Below, one piece after another: positions 41,324 to 49,492 of a DNA stretch of 64,000 bases. Origin of the DNA: Methylobacterium sp. J-070. GTDB taxonomy: Bacteria; Pseudomonadota; Alphaproteobacteria; Rhizobiales; Beijerinckiaceae. Below the pieces are notes generated by a model. That model searched no databases. It had not been told where the DNA came from and worked only from the letters and a program-made list of their open reading frames with translations. The position numbers were made by a program, and so were the translations under genes. The DNA lies in the NCBI RefSeq assembly GCF_022829385.1, contig NZ_JAKSXX010000201.1:96067-160066 (forward strand), read 5' to 3'. How positions within the stretch are numbered: position 1 is the stretch's first letter; each line of letters starts with the position of its first letter.

Positions 41324-41794
41324 CTACAGCGCGCCCTGCGGCAGCTTGAAGCTGCCGGTCAGGCCCGGGCCGCCGAGCAGGCCGCTGCTGGCGCCATTCT
41401 GCGCCTGGGCGCGGGCCTGGGCCTCCATCTTGGTCGCCTGGGCCGCCGCGCTGCAGATCTTGGTGCGGATGCCGCTGACCTTCACGTGGTCGGCCTTGAA
41501 GCCCTCCGCGAACGAATCGGGGATCGAGCACCATTCCTTGTTGGCGGTGATCCACTTGAGGCCCTCGGCGCCGTTGGCCTGAAGCTTCCCGAACAGGCCG
41601 CAGGCCTCCTGCGGCGTCATCTTCTTCTTGGAGGTCGATGCCGCGTTGGCCCGGGCGACCAGCGCCTTGCGGTCGGCCAGCGTCTTCTGGATGGCGCCGC
41701 ATTCCGGCGCCGCGCCCTGCGCGAAGGCCGCCGACCCGAACAGGACGGTGCCGACCAGCACCGCTGCCCCCAGACCCACGCTCCCCTTAGCCAT
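41324..41794 (-). CDS. Secreted cysteine-containing hypothetical protein
   Basis: 156 residues. MAKGSVGLGAAVLVGTVLFG...AFA is a clear signal peptide, so the protein is periplasmic. The mature part has four cysteines (PECGAIQK, QEACGLFGK, EWCSIPD and TKICSAAAQ), probably two disulfides. An Ala/Gln-rich stretch (ATKMEAQARAQAQNGASSG) follows. I recognise no family. The start at 41794 was chosen for the signal peptide; the open frame upstream is shadow. It is downstream-divergent from ubiA by 88 bases. Confidence 0.75.
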   Translation of the reverse strand: MAKGSVGLGAAVLVGTVLFGSAAFAQGAAPECGAIQKTLADRKALVARANAASTSKKKMTPQEACGLFGKLQANGAEGLKWITANKEWCSIPDSFAEGFKADHVKVSGIRTKICSAAAQATKMEAQARAQAQNGASSGLLGGPGLTGSFKLPQGAL

Positions 41795-42013
41795 CCCGCA
41801 ACTCCCTCGACGCCCCTGCCGGATCCGCATGCGGCCGGCTCTCTTCCGTTCCCTGGGTTCGCCATAGGATTGTGGCGTCAATCGAGCGGCAAATCGGCAA
41901 GCCGTGATGCCTGTGCGTGCGCGGCGGAAAAGCCGCGGTCGTAATCTTTTGGCAACACATTCGGCCCGTTGCGGTGCGTTGACAGGCCGAGCCGGCCGCG
42001 CAACCACCCCCGC

Positions 42014-42766
42014 ATGCCGGCCTACGACTTCACCGCTCCGCGCCTCTTCGTCGCGGCCGCCCTCGCCGAGGGGGTGATTCTGCCCCTGGACCGGGCCCAG
42101 GCCAACTACCTGCTCAACGTCCTGCGGAAGGGGCCGGACGATCCCGTGCTGCTGTTCAACGGCCGCGACGGCGAATGGCGCGCCCACCTCGTGCAGACCG
42201 GGCGGAAGGACGCCGACCTCCATGTCGCCGCGCGCACCCGCCCGCAGACCCCAGCCGCCGACCTGCACTACCTGTTCGCGCCCCTGAAGAGCGCGCGCCT
42301 GGACTACCTCGCGCAGAAGGCGGTGGAAATGGGCGCCGGGACGATCCGCCCGGTGATCACCCGGTTCACGCAGGGCGAGCGGGTCAACATGAACCGGCTG
42401 CGCGCCAACGCCGTGGAGGCCGCCGAGCAATGCGGCATCCTGGCGATCCCGGATTGCCCTGAGCCCGAGCGGCTGCCCCGGGTCCTGGACGGGCTCGCCC
42501 CCGAGCGACTCCTGGTCTTCTGCGACGAGGACGCACCGGTGCGCGACCCCGTGCGGGCGCTGCGCGAGGCCGCCGATCCGCAGGCGCCGCCTTCGCTCGC
42601 CGTGCTGGTCGGCCCCGAGGGCGGCTTCTCCGGAGAGGAGCGCGCGCTGATCCGGGACCGGCCCAACACCCTGGCGCTGTCGCTCGGTCCGCGCATCCTG
42701 CGGGCCGACACCGCGGCGGTCGCGGTGCTGGCCCTGGTCCAGGCGGTCCTCGGCGACGCGCGCTGA
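42014..42766 (+). CDS. rsmE: 16S rRNA (uracil1498-N3)-methyltransferase
   Basis: 250 residues. An N-terminal PUA-like domain (about 1-75; QANYLLNVLRKGPDDPVLLF) is followed by a SPOUT domain. LVGPEGGFSGEERALI and SLGPRILRADTAAVAVLALV form the trefoil knot that binds SAM. The family methylates U1498 in the decoding centre. The ATG at 42014 gives the expected MPAYDFTAPRLF. Confidence 0.94.
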   Translation: MPAYDFTAPRLFVAAALAEGVILPLDRAQANYLLNVLRKGPDDPVLLFNGRDGEWRAHLVQTGRKDADLHVAARTRPQTPAADLHYLFAPLKSARLDYLAQKAVEMGAGTIRPVITRFTQGERVNMNRLRANAVEAAEQCGILAIPDCPEPERLPRVLDGLAPERLLVFCDEDAPVRDPVRALREAADPQAPPSLAVLVGPEGGFSGEERALIRDRPNTLALSLGPRILRADTAAVAVLALVQAVLGDAR

Positions 42767-43063
42767 ACCCCTCTGCCGCGCCGGATCATGTGTGCCCGCG
42801 CACATGGAAGTGATCCACCGGGCGTTTGTCTCCTCGGATCGGACGTGAAGCGGCGCCGCGGTCCCCGGCGCCGCGTTGTGGGTTCCCGACGCCTCGATTA
42901 TGTCCGGGCACGGACGCCGCCTGCGCCGCGCGCTGATCGGGGTCGGGGGCGGGTGTCCGTCCGGACCCCGCTCGCGGGATGCGGGTGAAGCGGGCGGATC
43001 CGCCGGAGCAATCCGGCGCGCTCCGATTCCGGGCTTTATCTCAAACGCACGGGCAGGCAGCGC

Positions 43064-44431
43064 ATGGCGCGCGACAGCAACGACACCACGCCGCTCACCG
43101 CGCGCGCCGAACTGATCGCGTGGTTCGCCGAGGGCGAGAAGCCGCGCGACCGCTTCGCGATCGGCACCGAGCACGAGAAGATCCCGTTCTACCGGGACGA
43201 CCGGTCGCCCGTGCCGTACGAGGGCGAGCGCGGCATCCGGGCTTTGCTGGACGGTCTCGCCCGCGAGACCGGCTGGGAGCCGATCCTCGACCGCGGCCAC
43301 GTCATCGGCCTCGCGGCGGACGAGGGCGGGGCGATCTCGATCGAGCCGGGGGGCCAGTTCGAACTCTCCGGCGCGGCGCTTCCCGACGTCCACGCGACGG
43401 CGGCCGAACTCGCCACGCATCTGGCCGCGACGAAGCGGGCGGCCGATCCGCTTGGGATCGGGTTCCTGACCCTCGGCATGAGCCCGAAATGGCGCCGGGA
43501 CGAGACACCGGTGATGCCCAAGAGCCGCTATCGGATCATGGCGGGCTACATGCCGAAGGTCGGGTCGCTGGGCCTCGACATGATGCTCCGGACCGCCACC
43601 GTGCAGGTGAATCTCGACTTCGCCTCCGAGGCCGACATGGTCCGGAAGATGCGCGCGTCGCTGGCGCTGCAGCCCGTGGCCACCGCGCTCTTCGCCAATT
43701 CCCCGTTCACCGACGGCCGGCCCAACGGCTTCCTGTCGCGCCGCTCGGAGATCTGGCGCGATACCGACGCCGACCGCACCGGGATGCTCCCCTTCGCGTT
43801 CGATGCGGGCTTCGGCTACGAGGCCTATGTCGATTGGCTGCTCGACATGCCGATGTACTTCGTCAAGCGTGGCGACACCTACCACGACGTCTCGGGGGCC
43901 TCGTTCCGCGACCTCATGGCGGGGAAGCTGCCGCAGCTCCCGGGGGAGTACGCGACGGTGTCGGACTGGGCGAACCACGCCTCGACCGCCTTCCCCGAGG
44001 TGCGGCTCAAGCGCTTCCTGGAGATGCGCGGCGCGGATGTCGGCGACCCCGGCATGATCGCCGCCCAGGCGGCCTTCTGGACGGGGTTGCTCTACGACGA
44101 GTCGGCCCTGGATGCCGCGCTCGACCTCGTGAAGGGCTGGAGCGCGGCGAGCCGCGAGGCTGCGCGGGCGACGGCGCCGCGCCTCGGCCTCGCGACCCCG
44201 GTGGCGAACACGACGCTGGGCGCGGTCGCCGCCGAGGCCCTGGCGATCGCCCGGACCGGCCTGCGGGCCCGGGCCCGCCGCGACGGGGAGGGGCGGGACG
44301 AGGCGGTGCACCTCCAGCCGCTCGAAGCGATCGTCGCGGCCGGCCGGACGCGGGCCGACGACCTGCTCGCCGACTACGAGGGACGCTGGGGCGCTTGCGT
44401 GCGTCCCGCCTTCTCGGAATGCGTGTTCTGA
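43064..44431 (+). CDS. gshA: Glutamate-cysteine ligase (plant-type)
   Basis: 455 residues, the size of the plant/alphaproteobacterial class. FAIGTEHEKIPFYRDDRS, EGGAISIEPGGQFELSGAA, ATVQVNLDFASEADMVRKM and NSPFTDGRPNGFLSRRSEIW are the conserved blocks that bind glutamate, Mg-ATP and cysteine. It makes gamma-glutamylcysteine, the first step of glutathione synthesis. Glutathione also serves formaldehyde oxidation in some methylotrophs. It is preceded by about 300 bases without a gene. Confidence 0.94.
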   Translation: MARDSNDTTPLTARAELIAWFAEGEKPRDRFAIGTEHEKIPFYRDDRSPVPYEGERGIRALLDGLARETGWEPILDRGHVIGLAADEGGAISIEPGGQFELSGAALPDVHATAAELATHLAATKRAADPLGIGFLTLGMSPKWRRDETPVMPKSRYRIMAGYMPKVGSLGLDMMLRTATVQVNLDFASEADMVRKMRASLALQPVATALFANSPFTDGRPNGFLSRRSEIWRDTDADRTGMLPFAFDAGFGYEAYVDWLLDMPMYFVKRGDTYHDVSGASFRDLMAGKLPQLPGEYATVSDWANHASTAFPEVRLKRFLEMRGADVGDPGMIAAQAAFWTGLLYDESALDAALDLVKGWSAASREAARATAPRLGLATPVANTTLGAVAAEALAIARTGLRARARRDGEGRDEAVHLQPLEAIVAAGRTRADDLLADYEGRWGACVRPAFSECVF

Positions 44432-44528
44432 CGGCGATCTGAGACGCGGCTTCCGTAGAGGGGCGAACTGCTCCGCGGCATGCTATTGGAACGTTCCGTT
44501 TCGCGTCGCGATTCGAGGAGACCGTTCC

Positions 44529-44852
44529 ATGGCCCGCTTGACCGCCGCCCTCCTGACCGGAGCGGTATGCCTTCCCTTGAGCGCCGGTTCCGGTCTGGCC
44601 GCCGATCCGCCGTCCTACGGGCCGCCGGTCGCCCGGCCGCTGGAGCAGGCCCGCCCCCTGGCCGGCGCCGTGCGTGCCAGACCGCGCTACAGCTACTATG
44701 GCGAATACCAATATCCGGTGCCGTTCGGTTACGGATACGCCTATGCGCCGGTCGTCCGTCCCGGGTTCGAGTATGGCTACTACGGCCCGCGCTACGCTTG
44801 GTCGGCGCCGGACTGGTATTACGGCCCCGCGTTCGGCTATTCCGAGTGGTGA
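44529..44852 (+). CDS. Small secreted tyrosine-rich protein
   Basis: 107 residues. MARLTAALLTGAVCLPLSAG...GLA is a signal peptide cleaved near AA-DPP. The mature protein is rich in Tyr, Pro and Gly: RYSYYGEYQYPVPFGYGYAY and FEYGYYGPRY. No cysteines after the signal. It resembles no known enzyme and is probably a structural or envelope-associated low-complexity protein. GAGGAG precedes the ATG. Confidence 0.75.
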   Translation: MARLTAALLTGAVCLPLSAGSGLAADPPSYGPPVARPLEQARPLAGAVRARPRYSYYGEYQYPVPFGYGYAYAPVVRPGFEYGYYGPRYAWSAPDWYYGPAFGYSEW

Positions 44853-44931
44853 ACCGCCGCCCGCGGACCCCTGATGGCTGAGCCGCTCCCGGTCGCCGCC
44901 CACGCGCGCAGCCGGTCCGGGAGGATCCCAG

Positions 44932-45186
44932 GTGCGCGACGATCCAGAGTGCATCGACCTTGATCTCAGCGGCCTGAAATGCCCGCTGCCGGTGCTGCGC
45001 ACGCGCAAGGCCCTGCGCGGCGCTCCCGCGGGCGGGACACTCGTGGTCACCTGCACGGATCCCCTGGCGATGATCGACATCCCCAACCTCGTGCGCGAGG
45101 AGGGGGCCCGGCTCGATGCGGCGGAACGGCTCGGGGATCGCGTGCGCTTCCGCATCACGGCCTCCGTGAAGCCGCCGCATTCCTGA
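44932..45186 (+). CDS. tusA: TusA/SirA-family sulfur carrier protein
   Basis: 84 residues. LDLSGLKCPLPVLRTRKAL has the CPxP motif with the persulfide cysteine at residue 17. DPLAMIDIPNLV and FRITASVKP complete the fold. TusA relays sulfur from IscS for tRNA thiolation and molybdopterin. GTG start at 44932 with AGGATCCCAG upstream. It is followed by the Nudix gene after 38 bases. TusA proper or a paralogue cannot be told from sequence alone. Confidence 0.85.
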   Translation: MRDDPECIDLDLSGLKCPLPVLRTRKALRGAPAGGTLVVTCTDPLAMIDIPNLVREEGARLDAAERLGDRVRFRITASVKPPHS

Positions 45187-45224
45187 ACGATCCGTCGGGC
45201 TCGCAAGGGTGAAATGGGAACGGC

Positions 45225-45794
45225 ATGGCACCGCGGATCGGGGGCGTGCGCCTCGTGCACGACGGCTGGGCGCGCTACCTCGTGGCCGAGGTGATGCAGG
45301 ATGACGGGAGCCGCATCACGCGGGAAATCGAGGATCACGGCCGCGCGGTCGCGGTGCTGCCCTACGATCCGGACCGGCGGGTCGCCGCCCTGGTGTCCCA
45401 GTTCCGCGCCGCCGTGCTCTATTCCGGCGGTCCGCCGACCCACGTGGAGGTGCCGGCCGGGCTTCTCGACGAGGGTGCGGCCGAAGACGAGGCGCGGCGC
45501 GAGGCGATGGAGGAGACGGGGCTGCGCCTGAGTCGGCTCGACTTCGTCGCCAGCGCGTGGTCGATGCCCGGCATCTCCACAGAACGGATGGATCTGTTCC
45601 TGGCCCCTTACGGCGCCGCCGACCGGACCGGGGCGGGCGGCGGCCTGGCGGCCGAGGGCGAGGCGGTCGCCGTGCACGAGATCCCGCTGCAGGAACTCGT
45701 CGCCATGAGCCGCCGGGGTGCGCTCACCGACATGAAGTCGCTGGCGCTGCTGTTCGCTCTGCAATTGCAGCGCCCGGACCTGTTCGCCGATTGA
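45225..45794 (+). CDS. Nudix hydrolase (ADP-ribose / GDP-mannose pyrophosphatase-like)
   Basis: 189 residues. The Nudix box is GLLDEGAAEDEARREAMEET followed by GL, complete with its REx2EE metal ligands. SWSMPGISTERMDLFLAPYG-like residues (AWSMPGISTERMDLFLAPY) mark the ADP-ribose pyrophosphatase / NudK branch, which cleaves nucleoside diphosphate sugars. It ends 2 bases before the convergent WecB-like gene of the second polysaccharide locus, but whether it works there is open. Confidence 0.88.
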   Translation: MAPRIGGVRLVHDGWARYLVAEVMQDDGSRITREIEDHGRAVAVLPYDPDRRVAALVSQFRAAVLYSGGPPTHVEVPAGLLDEGAAEDEARREAMEETGLRLSRLDFVASAWSMPGISTERMDLFLAPYGAADRTGAGGGLAAEGEAVAVHEIPLQELVAMSRRGALTDMKSLALLFALQLQRPDLFAD

Positions 45795-45796
45795 GG

Positions 45797-46660
45797 CTAC
45801 CGGCCCCAGCGCGGGAACCGATCCTGGACCGCGATGCCGACGAACCGCCAGGACTTGACGAAGTACCGGCGGAACAGCCTGCGCGGCGCCTGCAGGAACC
45901 GGAACACCCATTCGAGGCCGAGGTGCTGCAGCAATCCCGGCGCGCGCGCCATGCAGCCGGCGGCGACATTGAGCGCGTCACCGACGCAGAACACGATCGG
46001 GTCGCCCAGGACTGCGCGGTGCCGGTCGACCCAGATCTCGGATTTGGGCGCGCCGACGGCCATGATCAGGAGCGTCGTGCCGTGGGCCCGGATCCGCTCC
46101 GCCAGGGCGCGGCTGTAGCGCGGATCGGCTTCGAATCCGAAGGGCGGCACCGCGCTCGCCACCGAGCCGCTCGGCATGCCGCCGGCCTGGAGCCGATCGG
46201 TCAGACTGTCCGCCGCGTCCTGCCGGGAGGCGACGAAGAAGATCCGCTGCGCGAAGGGCGGCGGGTCTGCCAGGACGCAGGCCAGGAGGTCGTGCCCGGT
46301 CACGCGATGAACCGGCTGGCGACACGCCTTCCTCGCCAGCCAGACCAGCGGCATCCCGTCGAGTGTCCGGGCCGCTGCCCGGGCGTAGGCCCGGCGGAAC
46401 CCGACATTCTCGCTGAGCTGGACGATGTGGTCGACGTTGGCGGTGACGATCATGCGCGGGCCATCGCGGGGCCCGGCAGCGACCGCGGCGACCACCGCGG
46501 CCGCGTCTCCGGTGTGGAACCGCAGGCCGAACAAGTCGACGGTCGCGCTTGCCAGCGCGGGTCCGGACGCCAGGGGTACGGGCAACCGCACGTTACGCAC
46601 CTCGCGACCGAGCGGCTCGCGCGCATCCAGGTCGAAGCCGATATTCCCGAGGTCACGCAT
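45797..46660 (-). CDS. WecB/TagA/CpsF-family glycosyltransferase
   Basis: 287 residues, GT26. MIVTANVDHIVQLSEN, TLDGMPLVWLAR, FFVASRQDAADSL and MAVGAPKSEIWVDRHRAVLG are the conserved blocks of N-acetylmannosaminuronosyl/N-acetylmannosaminyltransferases, and a membrane-associated basic C-terminus (RFLQAPRRLFRRYFVKSWRF) follows. It transfers a sugar to lipid-linked acceptors. Its start overlaps the end of the second Wzz gene by 8 bases, so they are coupled. Confidence 0.9.
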   Translation of the reverse strand: MRDLGNIGFDLDAREPLGREVRNVRLPVPLASGPALASATVDLFGLRFHTGDAAAVVAAVAAGPRDGPRMIVTANVDHIVQLSENVGFRRAYARAAARTLDGMPLVWLARKACRQPVHRVTGHDLLACVLADPPPFAQRIFFVASRQDAADSLTDRLQAGGMPSGSVASAVPPFGFEADPRYSRALAERIRAHGTTLLIMAVGAPKSEIWVDRHRAVLGDPIVFCVGDALNVAAGCMARAPGLLQHLGLEWVFRFLQAPRRLFRRYFVKSWRFVGIAVQDRFPRWGR

Positions 46661-48128
46661 CGGCGGCCCGAAAGCTGGCGGCGGGACGGGCGGCGGCGCG
46701 CAGGGTGCGGCGGCGATCCCTGTCGGCGCCGAGCGTGAGGGCGATGGCGCCGCCGAGAAGCAGGCCGAGCAGCAGGGCCACGGGTAGGACGATCTTCGGG
46801 GAGGGCGGGAAGGTCCTCTGCCGCGCGGGCGTGGCCACCGAGATGATGCGGACGTTGGTGGTGTTCAGCCGCTCCTGCTCGCTCGCCTCGCGGGCCCGCT
46901 TCAGATAGGCCTCGTAGACGCCGCGGCGGGATTCGAGCGTCCGTTCCAGCTCCCGCAGGCCGACATAGGCCCGGTCGCTGGTCGTGGTCTCGGTCTTCAC
47001 CCGGTCGAGACTCGACCGGATCGCGGCCTCGCTGGCGGCGGCGCGGTCGTAATCCTTCTGGGTCGTCTCGATGATCCGCTCCTTCTCGCGCTGGATCAGG
47101 CGCTGAAGGTCGCGCTGCTGCGCATACTGCTCGGCCATCGCCGGATGACGCTCGCCGAGACGGGTCGCGAGTTCGGCGGTGTTGCGGGAGAGCGTGGCGT
47201 ATTGCTGCCGCAGGGCCTGCATCTCGAGGGATTGCAGCATCTCCGGCAGGGCGGTGCTGGGATCCGACGAGCGCATCCGGCGCGCCTGGTCGAGCCTCGA
47301 TTTCGCCTCCGCGGTCTTGATGGAGGCGGTGACGAGCTGCTGGTTGAGGTCGCCGAGCTGCTGATCGGTGAGCAGCCGGCCGCTGGAGGCCATGAGCTTG
47401 TGGTCCTCGCGGTAGCGGACGACGGCGCCCTCGGCCTGCTCGACATCGCGCTTCAGGCTGTTGAGGCGACCGGCGAGGGCATCGGAGGCGCGCCGCGCCG
47501 TGTCGGTCCGGGCCGCGGCCTCCTCGGCGAAGTAGGCATCGCCGATGGCGTTGGCGATCTGCGCGGCCTTCTCGGGATCGCGGGATTGCACCGAGACATC
47601 GATCACGAAGGTCCGCTCCGCCCGGCGGACGCTGAGCCGGTTCTGGAGCGTGTCGAGGGCGATGTTGACCGGGTCCCGGCTCACGGGCGGGGGCATCATG
47701 CCCAGCGCGCCCTTGACCCAGTTCACCGCCGCGTTGTTGCCGTCCGGCAGCACGAACTCGTCGTCCTGCTCCAGATGCAGCTTCGCGATCACCCGGCGCA
47801 GGACGTTGTCGGACTGGATCACCCGCACCTGGCTCTCGGCGATGGAGACGCCGCTGTCGGCCTGCGGCTGGCGGGCATTCACGTCGTTCTCCACGACGCG
47901 CAGATCGCTCGGATCCACGAGGACCTGGATGCTGGACGTGTAGCGCGGCGGGAGGAGGCCCAGCAGCGCGACCGCGGCGGCGACCATGAACAGGGCGCCG
48001 AGAAGGATGAAACCGCTGCCGCGCCACAGGCGCCGCAGGATCACGCGGACCTCCGTCCGCGGTGTCGTCGGCGGCAGCACGATGCGGACCGGTTGCTCAC
48101 CGCTCATGCGCGTCGAGAAGTCGAACAT
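46653..48128 (-). CDS. Wzz/GumC-like chain-length determinant without kinase domain
   Basis: 491 residues. TM1 is at about 35-58 (GFILLGALFMVAAAVALLGL), followed by YTSSIQVLVDPSDLRVVEND, a long coiled-coil periplasmic domain with SSGRLLTDQQLGDLNQQLVT, and TM2 at about 445-466 (VLPVALLLGLLLGGAIAL). The C-terminus is short and cytoplasmic. It is a paralogue of the Wzz at 16307-18412; they share the DLRVVENDVN-like and SSGRL...QQL.DLN segments, but this one lacks the kinase-like domain. ATG 48128 follows GAGG; the upstream open frame is low-complexity. Confidence 0.9.
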   Translation of the reverse strand: MFDFSTRMSGEQPVRIVLPPTTPRTEVRVILRRLWRGSGFILLGALFMVAAAVALLGLLPPRYTSSIQVLVDPSDLRVVENDVNARQPQADSGVSIAESQVRVIQSDNVLRRVIAKLHLEQDDEFVLPDGNNAAVNWVKGALGMMPPPVSRDPVNIALDTLQNRLSVRRAERTFVIDVSVQSRDPEKAAQIANAIGDAYFAEEAAARTDTARRASDALAGRLNSLKRDVEQAEGAVVRYREDHKLMASSGRLLTDQQLGDLNQQLVTASIKTAEAKSRLDQARRMRSSDPSTALPEMLQSLEMQALRQQYATLSRNTAELATRLGERHPAMAEQYAQQRDLQRLIQREKERIIETTQKDYDRAAASEAAIRSSLDRVKTETTTSDRAYVGLRELERTLESRRGVYEAYLKRAREASEQERLNTTNVRIISVATPARQRTFPPSPKIVLPVALLLGLLLGGAIALTLGADRDRRRTLRAAARPAASFRAADA

Positions 48129-48409
48129 ACGCCTCGCTCCCTGACCTGTCGGGGCGGACCAGACCGCCCACCACCGCCACCCGGGCCTGTTCCGCTTCCG
48201 ATCGGTAATGTGCCGATCCGGGACAGGTTTTGGATTGCGGCAGTGTCTTCGCCAACAGTCCAGCAATCGGCATACCGGACAAGAACACTCATGTTGATGC
48301 AGGGTCCGACAGCAGGAAACCCACAGATATCGACTCGCGTGTCGACTCTAACTGGCACAGCTTTAAGGCGTGAACAGGCGTGGTCCTGCCGGGAACTACG
48401 TACCTGGTC
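48129..48409. promoter_or_regulatory. Upstream region of the second Wzz operon
   Basis: 281 bases without a gene. The ten bases CAGCTTTAAG at 48358-48367 match part of the inverted repeat at 7371. No convincing -35/-10 pair was found. It separates the GT operon from the Wzz-WecB operon. Confidence 0.35.
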
Positions 48410-49492
48410 TCACACGGTCTCGTGAGCTGCGACGCTGGATCCGGCCGCCGCGTAGGCCGTCCCGTCGCCGGCGAGGAAGCGGCGGAAACGCGCCCCGTCC
48501 TCGGCCGCCGCCGCATTCCAGCGCGCGACGTTGCTGCGGCTGGCGGCGGACGCGCGGGCCAGACCGCCTCCGGCGATCCAGGCCGCCACCGCCCCGGCGG
48601 CGGCATCCGGGTCTTCGGGACGGATCAGCAGCCCCGAGGCGCCCAGCACCTCCCGGAACACGGGATCGTCCGGCGCCACCACCGGCAGGCCGCCATACTG
48701 CACCTCCAGCAGCGGCAGGCCGAGCCCCTCCGCCTTCGAGGTCGAGAGCAGCAGGTGGCAGGAGGCGACGAGGTTCCGCAGCGCGCCGTCGGACAGATAC
48801 CCGTGCCGGTGCAGGAAGCTGGGGGGATCCGCCAGGAAGTCGTGGCGGCCCCATCCGACCCGCCCCACGAGGTGCAGCTCGGCCGGCACGCCGGCGCGGT
48901 TCAGGGCCGCCGTCAGCGCGAGCGCGGCCGGGATGTTCTTGCGCGGCTCGATCGTCCCGATGGCGAGCAGCCGCAGCGGCGGCCCGGACTCGTAGCGGGC
49001 CGGCCCCGGCAGGTCGCCGAGGCCGAACGCGTCGCGCACCGCCGGACGCAGCAGGGCGACGCGGGCGCGGCGGGCGCAGACGGCGCGCACGGCCTCGCCG
49101 GTGGCGCGGCTGTTGACGAACAGGTTGGGGCACCAGCGCAGGGCCAGGGCGAAGCTCGGGGTCATGTAGGCCCGGCTGCGCAGGCTCAGATCCTCCGGCC
49201 GGGTGAGCAGGAACGTGTCGTGCACGTAGAGCAGGCAGCGCGTGGCCGCGAGCGCGCAGAGCGGCCCCGGCGGGAACCCGGGAAACAGGAAGAGCGCGTC
49301 CCGGTCCCGAAGCGCCCGCAGGGGGAGCGCGACGTGCTGCGCGGCGATCATGCCCGGCAGCGATCGGCTGGTCACGGGCCGGATCTCGTGCGGACTGAGC
49401 GCCTCGGGCGCGAACAGGTCGAGGGTGACCCGCTCGATCCCGGTGACGTGGCCGCGCAGATGCGTCTGGTCGAGATAGATCCGCCGCCTCAT
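48410..49492 (-). CDS. Glycosyltransferase family 4
   Basis: 360 residues, GT-B fold. RIYLDQTHLRGHVTGIERVT is the N-terminal nucleotide-free domain (a TG[IV]xR-like motif). RLLAIGTIEPRKNIPAALAL is the start of the donor domain, and LLLSTSKAEGLGLPLLEVQY carries the E-x7-E motif. Rhamnosyl- or mannosyl-type transfer is possible; the sugar is unknown. The start overlaps the stop of the upstream GT by four bases (ATGA), so the pair forms an operon. Confidence 0.9.
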   Translation of the reverse strand: MRRRIYLDQTHLRGHVTGIERVTLDLFAPEALSPHEIRPVTSRSLPGMIAAQHVALPLRALRDRDALFLFPGFPPGPLCALAATRCLLYVHDTFLLTRPEDLSLRSRAYMTPSFALALRWCPNLFVNSRATGEAVRAVCARRARVALLRPAVRDAFGLGDLPGPARYESGPPLRLLAIGTIEPRKNIPAALALTAALNRAGVPAELHLVGRVGWGRHDFLADPPSFLHRHGYLSDGALRNLVASCHLLLSTSKAEGLGLPLLEVQYGGLPVVAPDDPVFREVLGASGLLIRPEDPDAAAGAVAAWIAGGGLARASAASRSNVARWNAAAAEDGARFRRFLAGDGTAYAAAGSSVAAHETV